Assembly (NCBI RefSeq): GCF_016097555.1
Contig: NW_024533070.1
Coordinates: forward strand, 1 to 64,000
Direction: 5' to 3'
Length of the DNA stretch: 64,000 nucleotides
From: Gigantopelta aegis
Lineage: Eukaryota > Mollusca > Gastropoda > Neomphalida > Peltospiridae
A model generated the notes under the pieces. That model had not been told where the DNA came from. It ran no database searches and saw nothing but the letters and a program-made list of their open reading frames with translations. Positions 24,001 to 37,199 of this stretch are shown here, piece after piece; position 1 is the stretch's first letter, and the number at the start of each line of letters is the position of its first letter. The translations under genes and the position numbers were made by a program.

Positions 24001-27000
24001 CTTGACTCGATTTAGAGTTGCTTGGTTGTTTTTTTTTTTCTGTATCTTCTTCCTCTGTTTTGTTCAGTTCTTTGCTAAGACGATCAAGTTGTTCACTCTG
24101 TATTCTTCTCTGCTGTTTCAAACTGACACTTACACAAACACCTTAAAGTATATAAAAATAATGGATATTTCAAATAGCATACTTTTTAGTTTCTGAACAT
24201 GATATTGTCATATGTTGGTTTTTTTCCTCTAATCATTGCATTTCTCTTTATGAATTTTTTGCTCATAAGCCAATTTTCTCTTGTCAATAATTCCTTCTCC
24301 TTTTCTAAGTTGCCAACAATTGTCTGCTTGTCTAGAGAAAGCTTTGTCACTTCTTCATGATGCTTCTTGCTTAAAGATACCATTTCTGATTTCAGCATGT
24401 CCATCAACTCTTTGTAGTTGCTTTCATTCAATAGAATCTCTGATTATGGCATTTGTCAAGCTCTACTAACTCCAATTTATGTGTTGTTTTTAAGACTAGA
24501 GAGACAAGAGTGATATTCTGACTCTTTTGTTTGGATCACTAATCCAAACTCTTCATCTCATTTTCATGTTTCTCTTGCATTTGCATCATCTTCTTCCTCA
24601 TTTCATCTAGCATTTGAGTGTGGTCTGCAGATGGATTTGTTTCTCTTCCTTAAAGAGCAATATTTGTTTTCTCTAAATCATTTTTCTCACTATGCACTGC
24701 AGCAAACTATGGCCTCCAATTCTTCCACTTTTAATTGCCATTGCTCTTTATCAGCTGTAAGAGTTGCATTCGGTTCCTGGCTACTTGAAGTGCCTCCTCT
24801 AAATGCACAATCTTTGAACGAAAGTTGTACGTTTTATCTTGTAGCCCAATTGACTTTTTCTCCTGTGCAATTTTAGCAATTGACTGATTGAGTTTGCTGC
24901 GTTGGATTCTGGACTTCTGAAAGAGTTTGTCGAGTCTTGACAAAATGACATCATTGAGAAGGGTAGCTTCCGTCTGAGACCATCTTTCTCTCGTCGTAAA
25001 TGGCCACCATATCGACTCCATCTCATGTAAATTTTTATCGAGCTCTCCCACTCGATCTGTTAGCTGTCTGTTGGTCAAACGAAGTTGTTCCACTTCATCT
25101 TCCTGGTTCAATTTTTGTTGATGGAGGTCAGTGTTCTCCTTCATCTAGCTTCATTTGCACACATCAACAACTTTGCCTAGCGATTGTTGAAGATATCGTT
25201 TCTCTGATTCCAATAATGAATTAGCTCTCTGAAACTCAACAAGCCTCTCCAAAAGAGATTGTTCTGAATGCTGCACTCTATTTAACTCTTTCTGCAGAAG
25301 ATCTCTCTCTCAGTTTCAAGAGACAGGCAACTTTTAGTCTCATGTCAGAGGTTTGATTTTTCTATATCCAATTGCTTAGAGTTCATATTTGTTATTTTTT
25401 TCTGAAGCATTTCTATCTCCTCTTGGCTAATATGTAGCTGTTGCTGGTAATCTTTGAACTAAGTGAGATTTCTCTGCTTGCGTCTGCTTCTATTCCCTCT
25501 TTTGTGACTTGGTTTCTCCTTGATTTTCTGCTGTCAAACCTTTGACTTTCTCTTTAAGGTGACTGCATGTTTCATCAACTTTCTTTCTATCATCATCCAG
25601 AGGACTTTAGTGTCTCTAAGTAGTGAGATAACTTCAAATCTGCCTCCCATTTTTTCTCTTAAAAGGTGGTAATAAAAATAGTTACTTTCCTGAATTTAAA
25701 AAGCCATCAAGAAATGTAAAGACAGAATATATGCATTCACTATGTTACAGTGAACCAAATACCTGGTAATTTCTTCTATTTTCACTTCTAGTCTGGCTTT
25801 ATTTTCAGTCCATTCTGTTAGTTTTATCATGACTGAAGGTAAAAAGAAATTGCATCAGTAAAATGACGTGACATTTGGCACTATCCTTTGTTAAAGATGG
25901 CATGCATTACAATAAGCAACCCAGTCACATGCTCCTTACATGATTGCAGTTCTTCCTTCAAAATGTCACCAGCTGTCAAATGAACTTTAACTTCACTCTG
26001 TCCTTCTTTAGTTGGGCAGCTATCTTGCTATAACTATCCTGAATTGAAGTAAGTTGAGATTGTAGCTGTATGTGCTATGTGCGTGTTTCTGTTATGATAC
26101 TCCATGTTGAACCACAGAAATAGCCCATTAGTAAAACGATTGAGATCTCCTTTTGTGCCAAAATTTTAGGCTATATACAGAGGAGGGACAAAAAAGAGAT
26201 AAAATGACAATAAACTTTAAAGAACATGTAAATACTGTATGTTTGACATAATTTGTACTAAGTGTGTAAGAGCTTTGAGTGCTTCTTCCTTTCTACACTA
26301 GGACTACCATCAATGTCATGATCAGGAATTTCAGTAAAGATATTGACAATTGAAGTAATGGCCTCTCTCATTGTGTTGACAGCTGACTGAGTTTTTTTCT
26401 CTAATTCACGTTCATTTTCTTGTTCTGCCAATAAAGATGCAAGTTGCTTCTCCTATAGTTTAAAATAATCATCTATGCCACAACAATTAGTAAAGAGAAA
26501 TTAATACTTACAAAATCTTTGCATTGTGCAACTTCTCCTGTAATTCCCTGGCAGTCTTCTCTGACAAGTATTGCAAATTCTTCTTTTGTTATTTTTACAT
26601 CAGTAAGTCTTTTTTCTAGTTGCTCTATAGTGAGTTGGGCTCGAGTTGTTTTGAATATTGTAATCTTTTTGAAGAGACAAAATCTCTTGGTTCAACTAGA
26701 AAATAAATACAACATGTTCATATACATATATGATTATCAGAAACTTAATTATAAAAAAGTAGAGTAAAGACAGAGAATCCTGTCAGCTGTATAATGTAAC
26801 ACATAATTACAAAGATATACCAACTTGCTTACATGTTCTCTTTAATTTCCTTTTCTCATCTACTTTCTATTATAGGCTCTAGTGATCATACATACCTCAT
26901 CACATTCCTTTCCTTCTTCTTTAAATTAGTAGACAGTTTGTCCTCAAGGGGTTTGTGTTTTTGAGTCTCCGAGTTTACTTGACTTTTTTATTTGTCACCA

Positions 27001-28646
27001 ATATTGGTAAGTTCTTCATTTAGCTTTTGTATATCCCTTGAAAAGTTAGATGATAGTTCTAGTAATGCACTTAATGACATAACAAACATTACCTATCATT
27101 GCTGATTTGATTTTGTGAAACTCCTCATGCAAACTAGAGGTATCATTAAGGATGTTGGAAAGAGAGTTGATATAATCTGTGGTATGCCTGTCATTTTCCA
27201 GCTGAAATTAAGATACAAACAATTTGATAGAAAATTAAATTAAAATAACTATACCTTTATTTTTTCCTCTTTTGTTTTCAGCTGCAACTCCAATTGATCT
27301 CGGCAAACTGACAGCTGATTGACAGCCTCAGTTAATTTAGTATTAGTTTTTTGGTCTCCTTTAACTGTTTTTGTAACGCTGTGTTACTAACAGCCAACTG
27401 TAGTGCCCTACAATATAGTATATACTATTGTGTTATTATTGAATTGAAGGTACTAACTTTTGTGTTTGATGTTTGGTGTCCTCCAATATACCTGCCACTT
27501 CTTCAATGTGGGATTGCTCCATCTCTTTCTTCTGTTTCTCTAATTCTCGAACTTTTAATTCAAGTTGACGAACTGCTGATGGCAGCTGTATAATGTATAT
27601 ATGAAAATAACTCACTTAATCTGATCGAATTAATTGTCTTACCTGTGACATATCTACACCACTGGTTGTTTACTGACTCCAATTTATTTCGAAGCTCATT
27701 ACATTGATCACGATATTGCATCACCTTGACAACAAGAGTGTAATCAACTTATCCTAACTAAATCACAAACCTTTGTTTGTAACTTCTCAACTATTTTTAG
27801 CTGCTTTTCTTGGCCCTTATATACTTCACATTCTAGTGCAGATTGCTCCTCTCTCACTTTTAATTTCTCTCTCATTTCATTTAACTCATCTCTAAGTTTT
27901 TGGTTCTCCTTCTTAACATCATCAACATTAGAATATGATGAACAATACTAGATGGATGAGAGTACATGTATTAAATGAATTAGTAATTAGATGGATGGAT
28001 GAGTGCATAGATTTTATAATTGGATGAATGAATGGGTTATATTTTTACTGAGTATCCATTTTTGTTGTTTCATCAGTGATAGCAGATGTGTGACCTTTCT
28101 CTCCTTCAAAGGGATTCATCAGGATCATTGATTGTTGACTATAGTCCTCAATAGTTATCTAGTAATAATATAACTAGTTATTAAAAAACATATTTTAATG
28201 TACAAAATAAAATATAAATGCATTTCAATAATAAAGTGTGATGATTATCACATTATCCTCTATTAACAACTTTCTATATCAGGTAACTGACAATTAATGG
28301 TGAATCTAATCACTACAACCTGTTAATGTTGAAATCCTTTGTGTTTTATTCACCAATGTTCCTAATTCTACCAGTCACATGTGATATTTCAAGGAGTTAT
28401 ACATGTTTTCATTAAATAATGTCGAAAGGATTAAGTAACTTAGTATGAGGTATGATGTCTTGGAACATCACATATTCCAACAATGTTACTAATAATAATG
28501 GCGTTGTTACATGTAAATATTTTTTTAAAATATATTAATTCTCTCTATTTTTACATACCTTTGGTAAATTGCTTGTTTATTACATTGTTCACTAATTCAT
28601 CTATTAACTCCACCTGCTGCTGGTGATCTGCTGTAGTAGTATCCAT
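21080..28646 (-). CDS. CROCC: Rootletin-like long coiled-coil protein (CROCC)
   Basis: A very long coiled-coil protein, probably the structural protein of the ciliary rootlet at the base of cilia. The likely start at 28646 reads MDTTTADHQQQVELIDELVN; the last exon ends LKPATRQRVIG and a stop at 21080-21082. Best diagnostic: near 27930-27660, REEQSALECEVYKGQEKQLK, then IVEKLQTK, VMQYRDQCNELRNKLE. This parallels the rootletin N-terminal segment with EEQ, YQEGQ, QLVQRLQ and LQYKKRCSELEQQL. Further downstream the sequence is heptad-rich, dominated by E, K, Q, L and S, for example QKSLKTTESSLELTIKKNQE near 22670. Introns crowd the N-terminal third (about 25.7-28.6 kb), while the C-terminal two thirds are in long exons. 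Many single-base frame changes break the reading frame. Other giant coiled-coil proteins cannot be excluded for the C-terminal part, but the N-terminal motif order favours rootletin. Confidence 0.72.
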
Positions 28647-29435
28647 TGGTTCAATGTTAGTAAAGTTCTACTCTCTCTCTCTCTCAAGAGAGGTAGTTCT
28701 ATCTCCTCTTTCTTCAACTGATCTATCTCTTTCAATTTGACACATTTATAATGCTTTATTAAACACCTCATCTTTTTGGTAGTCAATTTCGTTAGCAAAA
28801 TAATTAACATCATTATCATAATAAAACCGTTAATTTAATGATGTAATAATTATTATTGACTTTATGATGACATCATAATTATTAGATTATTGCATGTATT
28901 TATGATCATGTCCCGCCATAACACAGTAACTATCATCAATAATATTGAATGAGATATAAATCTCATGTTACCATAGAAACACAATGCAAATAATGAGAAT
29001 AGGACCGAGTTCCATGAATATAACATAATAATAAAGTTAATATTTCAGTTTCAGACAATGTTTTAGTCAATTACAAAATTATTAATGATATATTGAGAGA
29101 GGGAAAGAGAGAGAGAGAAAGAAAGAGATTGAAAGACATATACTATAACAATGTCTTCAAAATTGGTTGCTTATTACTAGAGATGGCAGGAAGAAGGCAG
29201 CTGTTATTATCTATTATTATTATAATATATACAGACAATACTAACTTCCAACTATTAACAAAGAAACAAGCACACGAAGACCACACCCATCCCTAAACAT
29301 GTACACAAGTAAATGCAACAAAAGTCAAGGTTGTAATGATCGTGAAAAATTGGTGAAGGCAAACAGTACTAGAAGCTATAAAATTCTATGTATTATGTAC
29401 TACTGGTACCAGAATTACTGGTCGATGCTACATTC
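28647..29435. other. Intergenic, rootletin 5' flank and TENT4 3' flank
   Basis: About 790 bases between the rootletin start and the TENT4 stop, both on the minus strand. It contains a short TC-rich run near 28670-28685 and a GA-rich run near 29093-29132. No gene is supported. The open frames here are short and low in complexity. Confidence 0.6.
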
Positions 29436-30761
<1,326 letters not shown>

Positions 30762-31040
30762 CTGAAACCAAGAAAACCTGATGGAATGCATAAGAAATAA
30801 GGAAAATGAAATTCCTTAATAATGACTCAAGATGTTGGGAAATATTACCACAGGAATTGATACTATATATAGCACACATGCATTGATACTATAAATAGTA
30901 ACAAATATTTACATTTCAAACAGTGTGATATTTACATGCAGTAGCATTAATGCATTCCCTATGATGACATATTAAAAGAATGTAAAGAATGTTAGTTAAC
31001 AGCATATCAAAATTTCTTATGCCCACTTATTTAGCTATTT

Positions 31041-31110
31041 GTCCATTTATCCACCCATCCATCCATTTATCCATCCATCCATCCATCCATCTATCCATCC
31101 ATTTATCTAT
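31041..31110. repeat. (ATCC)n tetranucleotide repeat
   Basis: Interrupted CCAT/ATCC units. The small open frame across it is a repeat artefact. Confidence 0.9.
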
Positions 31111-31220
31111 TAATTATCTGAGGTATAGAAGTACAAAAATAAAAGGGATTTTAATTGGTCACTTGTCAACAGTTAAGAGTAATTAGTAGACATTCCAAGA
31201 AACTTTATTTTATTGACTAC

Positions 31221-32055
31221 AATTACTACTTACCACAATGACCTTAGATAGCTAGATGACTAGTGAACATACCACATGATATTTACCACAGTGACCTAGG
31301 ATAACTACCATTAGTAAGCTCTAGACTAGTGAACATCAATACAGTGACCTAGGATAACTACCATTCTAAGTTTCATAGACTAGAACATCAGTACTTACCA
31401 CTGACTTAGGATAACTACCATTAGTAACTCTAGACTAGTGAACATCAGTACTTACCACAGTGACTTAGGATAACTACCATTAGTAAGTTCTAGACTAGTG
31501 AACATCAGTACTTACCATACTTAGGATACATTAGTACTCTAGACTAGTGAACATCAGTTACCACAGTGACCTAGGATAGCTACCATTAGTAGCTCTCTAG
31601 TCAATACTTACCACAGTACTTAGGATAGCTATACATTAGTAAACTCTAGACTAGTGAACATCAGTATTACCACAGTGACTTAGGATAGCTATCATTAGTA
31701 AACTCTAGACTAGTGAACATCAGTACTTACCACAGTGACTTAGATAGCTATCATTAGTAACTCTAGACTAGTGAACATCAGTATTACCACATGACTTAGG
31801 ATAGCTATCATTAGTAAACTCTAGACTAGTGAACATCAGTACTTACCACAGTGACTTAGGATAGCTATCATTAGTAAACTCTAGACTAGTGACATCAGTA
31901 CTTACCACAGTGAACTATATTAGTAAACTCTAAACTAGTGAACACAGTACTTAGGAGTGAAGCTATCATCAGTAAGCTCTAGACTAGTGAACATCAGTAC
32001 TTACCACAGTGACTTAGGATAGCTATCATTAGTAAACTCTAGACTAGTAAGCACA
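31221..32055. repeat. 60-base minisatellite, locus 3
   Basis: About fourteen copies of the same unit as at 8641 and 10795, many with internal deletions of 1-20 bases (for example around 31500-31620 and 31905-31960). It ends about 660 bases before the first SDR gene. Confidence 0.95.
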
Positions 32056-32611
32056 TCCACAAATATTTTTTTATTACCAGACTCAACACTAGTCTTTGTT
32101 TGATACACAATGCAAATAGTAGTTGATAATATTACGATAGTTTTTACATTACACGTATGTTATTAATATACAATAACCACATTTTATTAATGTTGACACA
32201 CATAATTAGTACAGTAATAAATAAAAATAAAGACAATATGTTCATACATACATATACATACATACATACATATGTACATATGTACACACATATACAGACA
32301 CAATGAAGTACTTAACAGAGTTAATATCCAGTTATGATAGTATTAGTGTAGGACATAATTTGAACATGATACTTTTACATACCTTTATTTGAAAATATTA
32401 AACTTTTTCACTCAAATATGATTTACACAGAGAATAAAAATATAACTGGACCTGACCAAGAGGCAATGAACACTCTTTATCAGCAACTTCTGGTCAACAA
32501 CAGAGTCGATAGATAGTCATCTTTTTATAACTGCATTACAGGGTCCACCTCTTTACTTGTTAGTTAACGGCGATGGCGCGTGGTTTAATAAGTAATTCTA
32601 AATAGTGAGCA

Positions 32612-32712
32612 TTTCAGCCACGCCCACCAAACCTCAAACAGATGGTGTAAGTATATAAATCACCAATTGGTTTTATTCATATTCCTTTTATATCCTCAGT
32701 TTTCACGAAGCA
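32612..32712 (+). promoter_or_regulatory. SDR1 promoter: GC box, TATA and CCAAT
   Basis: Upstream of the SDR1 start there is a CCACGCCCACC box (32618-32628, KLF/Sp type), a TATATAAAT at 32653-32661 and a CCAATTGG at 32664-32671. Spacing of the TATA element to the ATG is about 55 bases, so the 5' leader would be short. Assignment is by motif only. Confidence 0.5.
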
Positions 32713-33815
32713 ATGATCCGGTTCTTGATTGGTCTGCTGAAGGTCTGTAAAATAATTGGCATTATTTTATGGAGTATCACTGTTAACTTCATAAGATTGT
32801 GCTTCAAGCGAACACAACCGAAACCTAATTTCACTTATGATATCGTGCTTATAACAGGAGCTGCTCAGGGACTTGGTAAGGAGTTAGCTCTTCAATTTTC
32901 AGAGTGTGGTGCAACTGTTGTTCTCTGGGACATCAATGAGACCAAGTTACGTCAGACATGTTCTGAGATCACAGCTCAGGGACGAGAAGCATTTGGTTAT
33001 GTAGTTGACTGTTCCAAGAAGGAACAGATATATAAAGCTGCAGAACAAGTCCGAGATGAGGTTGGTAATGTCTCTGTACTTGTGAATAATGCTGGAATTG
33101 TCACAGCAAATACAATAGTAGATGCTACAGAAGAGAAAGCAGATTTGGTCTTCAGAGTAAATACTATGGCTTCTTTTGTTGTAAGTAACTTATAATATTT
33201 TTGTCATGAAACTGATAAGTCTCATTCCCAAACATTTAATTCAGGAATGAGACTGAAGTCTATTATAACTATATTGTTGTAACTTAAATATGTTGTTTTT
33301 ACTTATAGACTTCGAAAGTCTTCTTACCTTGGATGATGGAGAACAATTATGGTTATATTATTAATATCGTATCTGTTGCTGCATTTGTGGGTACTCCAGG
33401 ATGTGGTCCTATTGTGCATCCAAATCGGCTTTATTATCATTTAGCGAGACCTTGAGAATGGAATTAAGAAGAGCCAACAAAAATGGCATTACTATCACTG
33501 GTTGTGTGTCCTTGGCACATTAGTACAAAATGTTTGAAGGATTTAATACAAAGTTACATTCTCTTCTGCCATCATTGAAACCTGAATATGTTGCCAAAGA
33601 AGTTATGAAAGCCGCAAGTGATCGACAGTTTTTGGTGTTCTTGCCAAAAGTGTTGGCACTCTTTTCACTTTAAAGTTGTAAGTTTATTAACATCTCTTTA
33701 TAAAAATGTTTTGTTTTTCTCCTTGCTTAGTTTTCTTCCTGTGAAAGCTATGGATGAGATAGAGTCATTAACTCTAGGTGATGACTACATTGATACAATT
33801 GGGAACAAAGAGTGA
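32713..33815 (+). CDS. SDR1: SDR16C/RDH10-like short-chain dehydrogenase
   Basis: Short-chain dehydrogenase of the RDH10/SDR16C type, expected to use NAD(P) to oxidise or reduce lipid-like alcohols such as retinol or sterol/fatty substrates at the ER membrane; the substrate here is unknown. Exon 1 (32713-33180) begins with a hydrophobic membrane anchor, IRFLIGLLKVCKIIGIILW, then the cofactor motif TGAAQGLG (32853-32876), the acidic VLWDIN turn and NNAG (33085-33096). Exon 2 starts at 33309 (TSKVFLPWMMENNYGYI) and contains the catalytic YCASK (33410-33424), then a VCPWHIST-like loop. A last exon (33731-33815) reads FLPVKAMDEIESLTLGDDYI and ends at a stop. Exon 2 has single-base frame changes around 33405 and 33500. 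It is the first of four paralogues. Confidence 0.88.
33218..33254. repeat. 11-base perfect inverted repeat in SDR1 intron 1
   Basis: AGTCTCATTCC (33218-33228) and GGAATGAGACT (33244-33254) form a perfect 11-base stem with a 15-base loop. The arm resembles the arms at 18285-18296 and 41421-41432. Confidence 0.7.
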
Positions 33816-34062
33816 CAATAGATTTTAATCAAATAATGAAATTTCAACATTTTTTTTCTGTGAAATGTTTATATATATATATTAGTTTTTTATGCAATTA
33901 TTGTAAATTAAACAGAATTGCATTAAACAATGATAATTTATTTATTTAATTCATGTAGTAGAGTAACTGTACGTAGAATTACTAAATACTATATATACCA
34001 GACATTATTTGACTTCTTCCTGTGCAGCGATTTTTAAGTAACGTTTCCGGCCACTAACAGAA

Positions 34063-35146
34063 ATGGCAAATCTTTTCCAAAAAACTAAAGCGTTTTTCTA
34101 CTTTATTTATCTCATCTTTATCGATCCTTGTCTGAAGTCTATTCTCAAAAAATTTAAACGTCCTACAACTTTTGATTTCAGCAAAGATATTGTGCTTATA
34201 ACAGGAGCTGCTCAGGGACTCGGTAAGGAGTTAGCGCAACAGTTTTCGGAACATGGTGCTACTGTTGTTCTCTGGGATATCAATGAAACCAAGTTACGTC
34301 AGACATGTTCTGAGATCACAGCTCAGGGACGAAAAGCATTTAGTTATGTTGTGAATGTAGCTAAAAAAGAAAACAAGTTTATGAGACAGCAGAGCAAGTC
34401 AGAGAAGATGTCGGTAATGTCTCAATATTAGTGAATAATGCAGGCATATTAAAGGGAAAAGCAATACTTGAATCAACAGATGATGAAATTGAACAGACTG
34501 TTCAAGTGAATCAACTCTCACATTTCTGGGTAAGAAAATAAATCTTAATAATACTTGCAAATTGACTCTGTATTTATATGTAGACAGTTCGTGCATTTCT
34601 TCCATGGATGTTGGAACAGAATTATGGGCGCATACTAGAAATTGCATCAATTGCGCCATTACTTCCAGTCATTAAATTAACCAGTTATTGTTCTTCAAAA
34701 GGAGGCATAATTGGTTTCAGTCATGCACTATATACTGACCTAAAAGCAGCTAGAAAAGATGGAATATCAGTGACTTGCCTCTGCCCTTTTGGATTTCAAA
34801 GTGAATTGAGTCGTAGTCTAGAGCTTAAGGATACTGGTCGTATGAAAAAAACCAGAAAATACACACATGTCTGCTGATGCATTACCTAAAACAGTTGCAA
34901 AAGATGCTATTGAAGCTATGGTTGAGAGAGAGCTGTTAATTACATCACCAAGGTCAAGGTTTGCATATTACTTGGCATCTATTCGTATGTAAGTCATAGA
35001 TTGCTATTATGTGCAGTCACTCAGTAATCTTTCTCACTAGGTATCTTCCTACAGCTGTTTGCGACATGATATATGATAATTTTTGGGAAGAGAAGCCTCA
35101 TATGGATCTGTTTACTGGATGTGGAGTTAAACAATCAAAGCCATGA
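34063..35146 (+). CDS. SDR2: SDR16C/RDH10-like dehydrogenase
   Basis: Second tandem paralogue, same family and likely membrane location as SDR1. The N-terminal anchor is AFFYFIYLIFIDPCL. TGAAQGLG follows at about 34202-34225, and the stretch up to SEITAQGRKAF is almost the same as in SDR1, even at silent sites. A one-base frame change near 34372 interrupts exon 1 before VREDVGNVSILVNNAG. Exon 2 (from about 34584) has TVRAFLPWMLEQNYGRI and the catalytic YCSSK, then GISVTCLCPFGF. The last exon (from about 35041) reads YLPTAVCDMIYDNFWEEKPH and ends GCGVKQSKP at 35146, closer to the canonical RDH10 tail than SDR1. A TATATATA run near 33988-33996, about 70 bases upstream, may be its TATA element. 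Confidence 0.87.
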
Positions 35147-36171
35147 TCATATACCAGTGAACTACCAATTAAAAATCTTTTACATGCAATGTCTACTGTA
35201 ATTGTCTAGAATTACAATTTAGAGGCTAGTGTTATTATAAGTTTTAATATTAATTAATATTTGTTTCTTAGTGTTTACATAATGTAAAAATTAATGTTAT
35301 TTTAACAACAATTATAGTTTGTAAAATATACAAGTGGATTACTATCGAATCTAGAGGTCATGTGAACTACTCACTGTGCAAATATGTTGGTATTTTACAA
35401 AGCAATAATTACACAGTAGGTAACTCCAATGATCTAGATACGATAGCAATCCACTCTACCATGGATATGTTAATTAGAACAAACACATAGGTATAGGAAC
35501 AATTTTGTTATTGGGGGGCACATATGTAACATTTTAACATTGTCATTGGGGGGGGGGGCATGTCCCCCCTGTTCCTACACCTAAGTATAACACAGTAGAA
35601 ATCAGATTGACTTCCCCATTTTATTCTTTCATGAAAAGAAGCTAGTTACTATTCTTCAAAGATGGTATGGTTGATACAAGTGTTGATATAAAGACAAATA
35701 AATCTGTACAGTGCCTGGGAAAAAACATCAAAGCCATATTATACTGATGATGTCATGAAACCTGAAAATATTGTGGCATTGTTATATTATGTATTTTGCA
35801 TGTAATAATTACTATAGATTTGTATAATGTTATAAATCAACTACTTAACAAGTCCTGTAGGTGACAGACAGTTCAGACATGAAAGCATTAAAATTTTAGC
35901 AGCTGCAATACTTGCATAAGATTTGGTACTTATATCCAATTACCATTCTTGGAAAAAAATTCATGTAATACTGATCAATGTTCTTATAAAGAGTACTAAT
36001 AGAAAACTTATTTTTCCATAATAATAATTTTAGTATGATTTCTTTGCATTTTTAAAATCATCATAGTGTTGTATTAGAAATAGTTTATCAAGTAGATGTT
36101 GTGGTAGAACACTAATATAGTAACAAGAGAAATCAAATTATAATAATATTGTAACCTTAACTTAATATAAC
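35147..36171. other. Intergenic between convergent SDR2 and SDR3
   Basis: About 1 kb of AT-rich sequence between two stop codons. It contains the G-rich hairpin element at 35487-35584 (separate entry) and otherwise nothing I can support. Confidence 0.6.
35487..35584. mobile_element. Small MITE-like hairpin element with TA flanks
   Basis: Terminal inverted repeats AGGTATAGGAACA (35489-35501) and TGTTCCTACACCT (35570-35582) match at 12 of 13 positions and are flanked on both sides by TA. The interior has G runs and GGGGGGCATGTCCCCCC-type sequence that itself can fold back. Length of about 95 bases, TA flanks and lack of coding capacity suggest a Tc1/mariner-type non-autonomous element. With only one copy seen here, the family is uncertain. 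Confidence 0.5.
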
Positions 36172-37096
36172 TTACAATCGCAAAATAGCATCCCAACGAG
36201 AACGAGGAATGTCAAGTAGAAAGGTCTTTTCCAATACACCTTGAAGAATCTTGTCAGCTACGTAATCAACTTGTAATCCTGTTTCCTGAATCATTAGGCC
36301 ATGGATGAAGTTTGTAGCATACCTTGTCCAGTGTCTTCAATTCGGCCAGGACAGACCAAAGTAAAGGTCACATTCCTTTGATTAGACATCAGTAAAATCT
36401 CTTTATTTAGTGCATATGTGAGGCCTAAAATGGCCGCCTTGCTAGCACTATAAACAGTGGCTTTAGGGGCACCATGAATAGCAGTTAAAGATGATATGTT
36501 GATAATATGACCATTGTTAGCCTCCATCATTGAATCAGAAAAGCTCTAATAGTCTACAAGGAGGATGAAGGTGAAAATGATAGTTAGTATTTTAAATTTT
36601 ATTATCAAAAGAGGATCTCCTACTTACCCAACAACAGCCTAATACATTTATATTGATGATTGATTCAATTTCTGAATCTTTCATATCCAAAAACGTCTTT
36701 GGTAGTACACACTTGCATTGTTAACTAATATTGAGATATTACCGACTTCTTCTCTAACTCGCTCTGCTGTCTCATAAACTTGTTCTCTTTTAGCTACATC
36801 AACAGTATATCCAAATGCTTCTCGTCCCTGAGCTGTGATCTCAGAACATGTCTGACGTAACTTGGTTTCATTGATGTCCCAGAGAACAACAGTAGCACCA
36901 CACTCTGAAAATTGAAGGGCTAACTCCTTACCAAGTCCCTGAGCAGCTCCTGTTATTAGCACAGTATCGCGACTAAAGTTAGGTTTTTTTAGAGCTTCTG
37001 AATTTGCACACTCTCTTGAAAAATTTACAAAGCAACCACCAGAACACCTCAAAACAACCAACAAAGCAACCAAAACACTTTAGAGAGAGCAGCCAT
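36172..37096 (-). CDS. SDR3: SDR16C/RDH10-like dehydrogenase
   Basis: Third paralogue, inverted relative to the other three. The start at 37096 reads MAALSKVFWLLCWLF, a hydrophobic anchor; one frame change near 37045 separates it from the body. Then come KKPNFSRDTVLITGAAQGLG, VLWDINETKLRQTCSEI and VREEVGNISILVNNAS, where the usual NNAG reads NNAS, an unusual change at a structural glycine that may be real or a sequence error. Exon 2 (about 36547-36294) has MMEANNGHIINISSLTAIHG, the catalytic YSASK and a FTLVCPGRI loop. The final part, LQVDYVADKILQGVLEKTFL then PRSRWDAILRL, ends at the stop at 36172-36174. Its start is only 103 bases from that of SDR4. Confidence 0.85.
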
Positions 37097-37199
37097 TTTA
37101 AAGAACCAATAAATAGCCACACCTATTACCTAGTCCGTGTCGCGTCGGCCCCAAAAACTTTTCCGCTCCGGGGGGGTGTGGCAACCTGTACTTCCAGGC
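37097..37199. promoter_or_regulatory. Bidirectional SDR3/SDR4 promoter
   Basis: A 103-base gap between two divergent start codons. It contains ACCAATAAA (CCAAT-type, near 37106), CCACACC (37114-37120), a GC-rich CGCGTCGG stretch (about 37141-37148) and GGGGGGGTGTGGC (KLF-type, about 37169-37181). It is clearly more GC-rich than its neighbours. A shared core promoter is likely. Confidence 0.6.

Larger units (their letters stand above)
30762..32652. other. Intergenic repeat-rich stretch before the SDR cluster
   Basis: Nearly 1.9 kb with no supported gene. It holds a CCAT/ATCC tetranucleotide run (31041-31110), the largest block of the 60-base minisatellite (31221-32055) and a (CATA)n-rich tract near 32243-32300. 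Confidence 0.7.

Noticed and set aside
31221-32055. CRISPR-like array
   Set aside because: Units are adjoining 60-base copies without unique spacers in an animal genome; it is a minisatellite.
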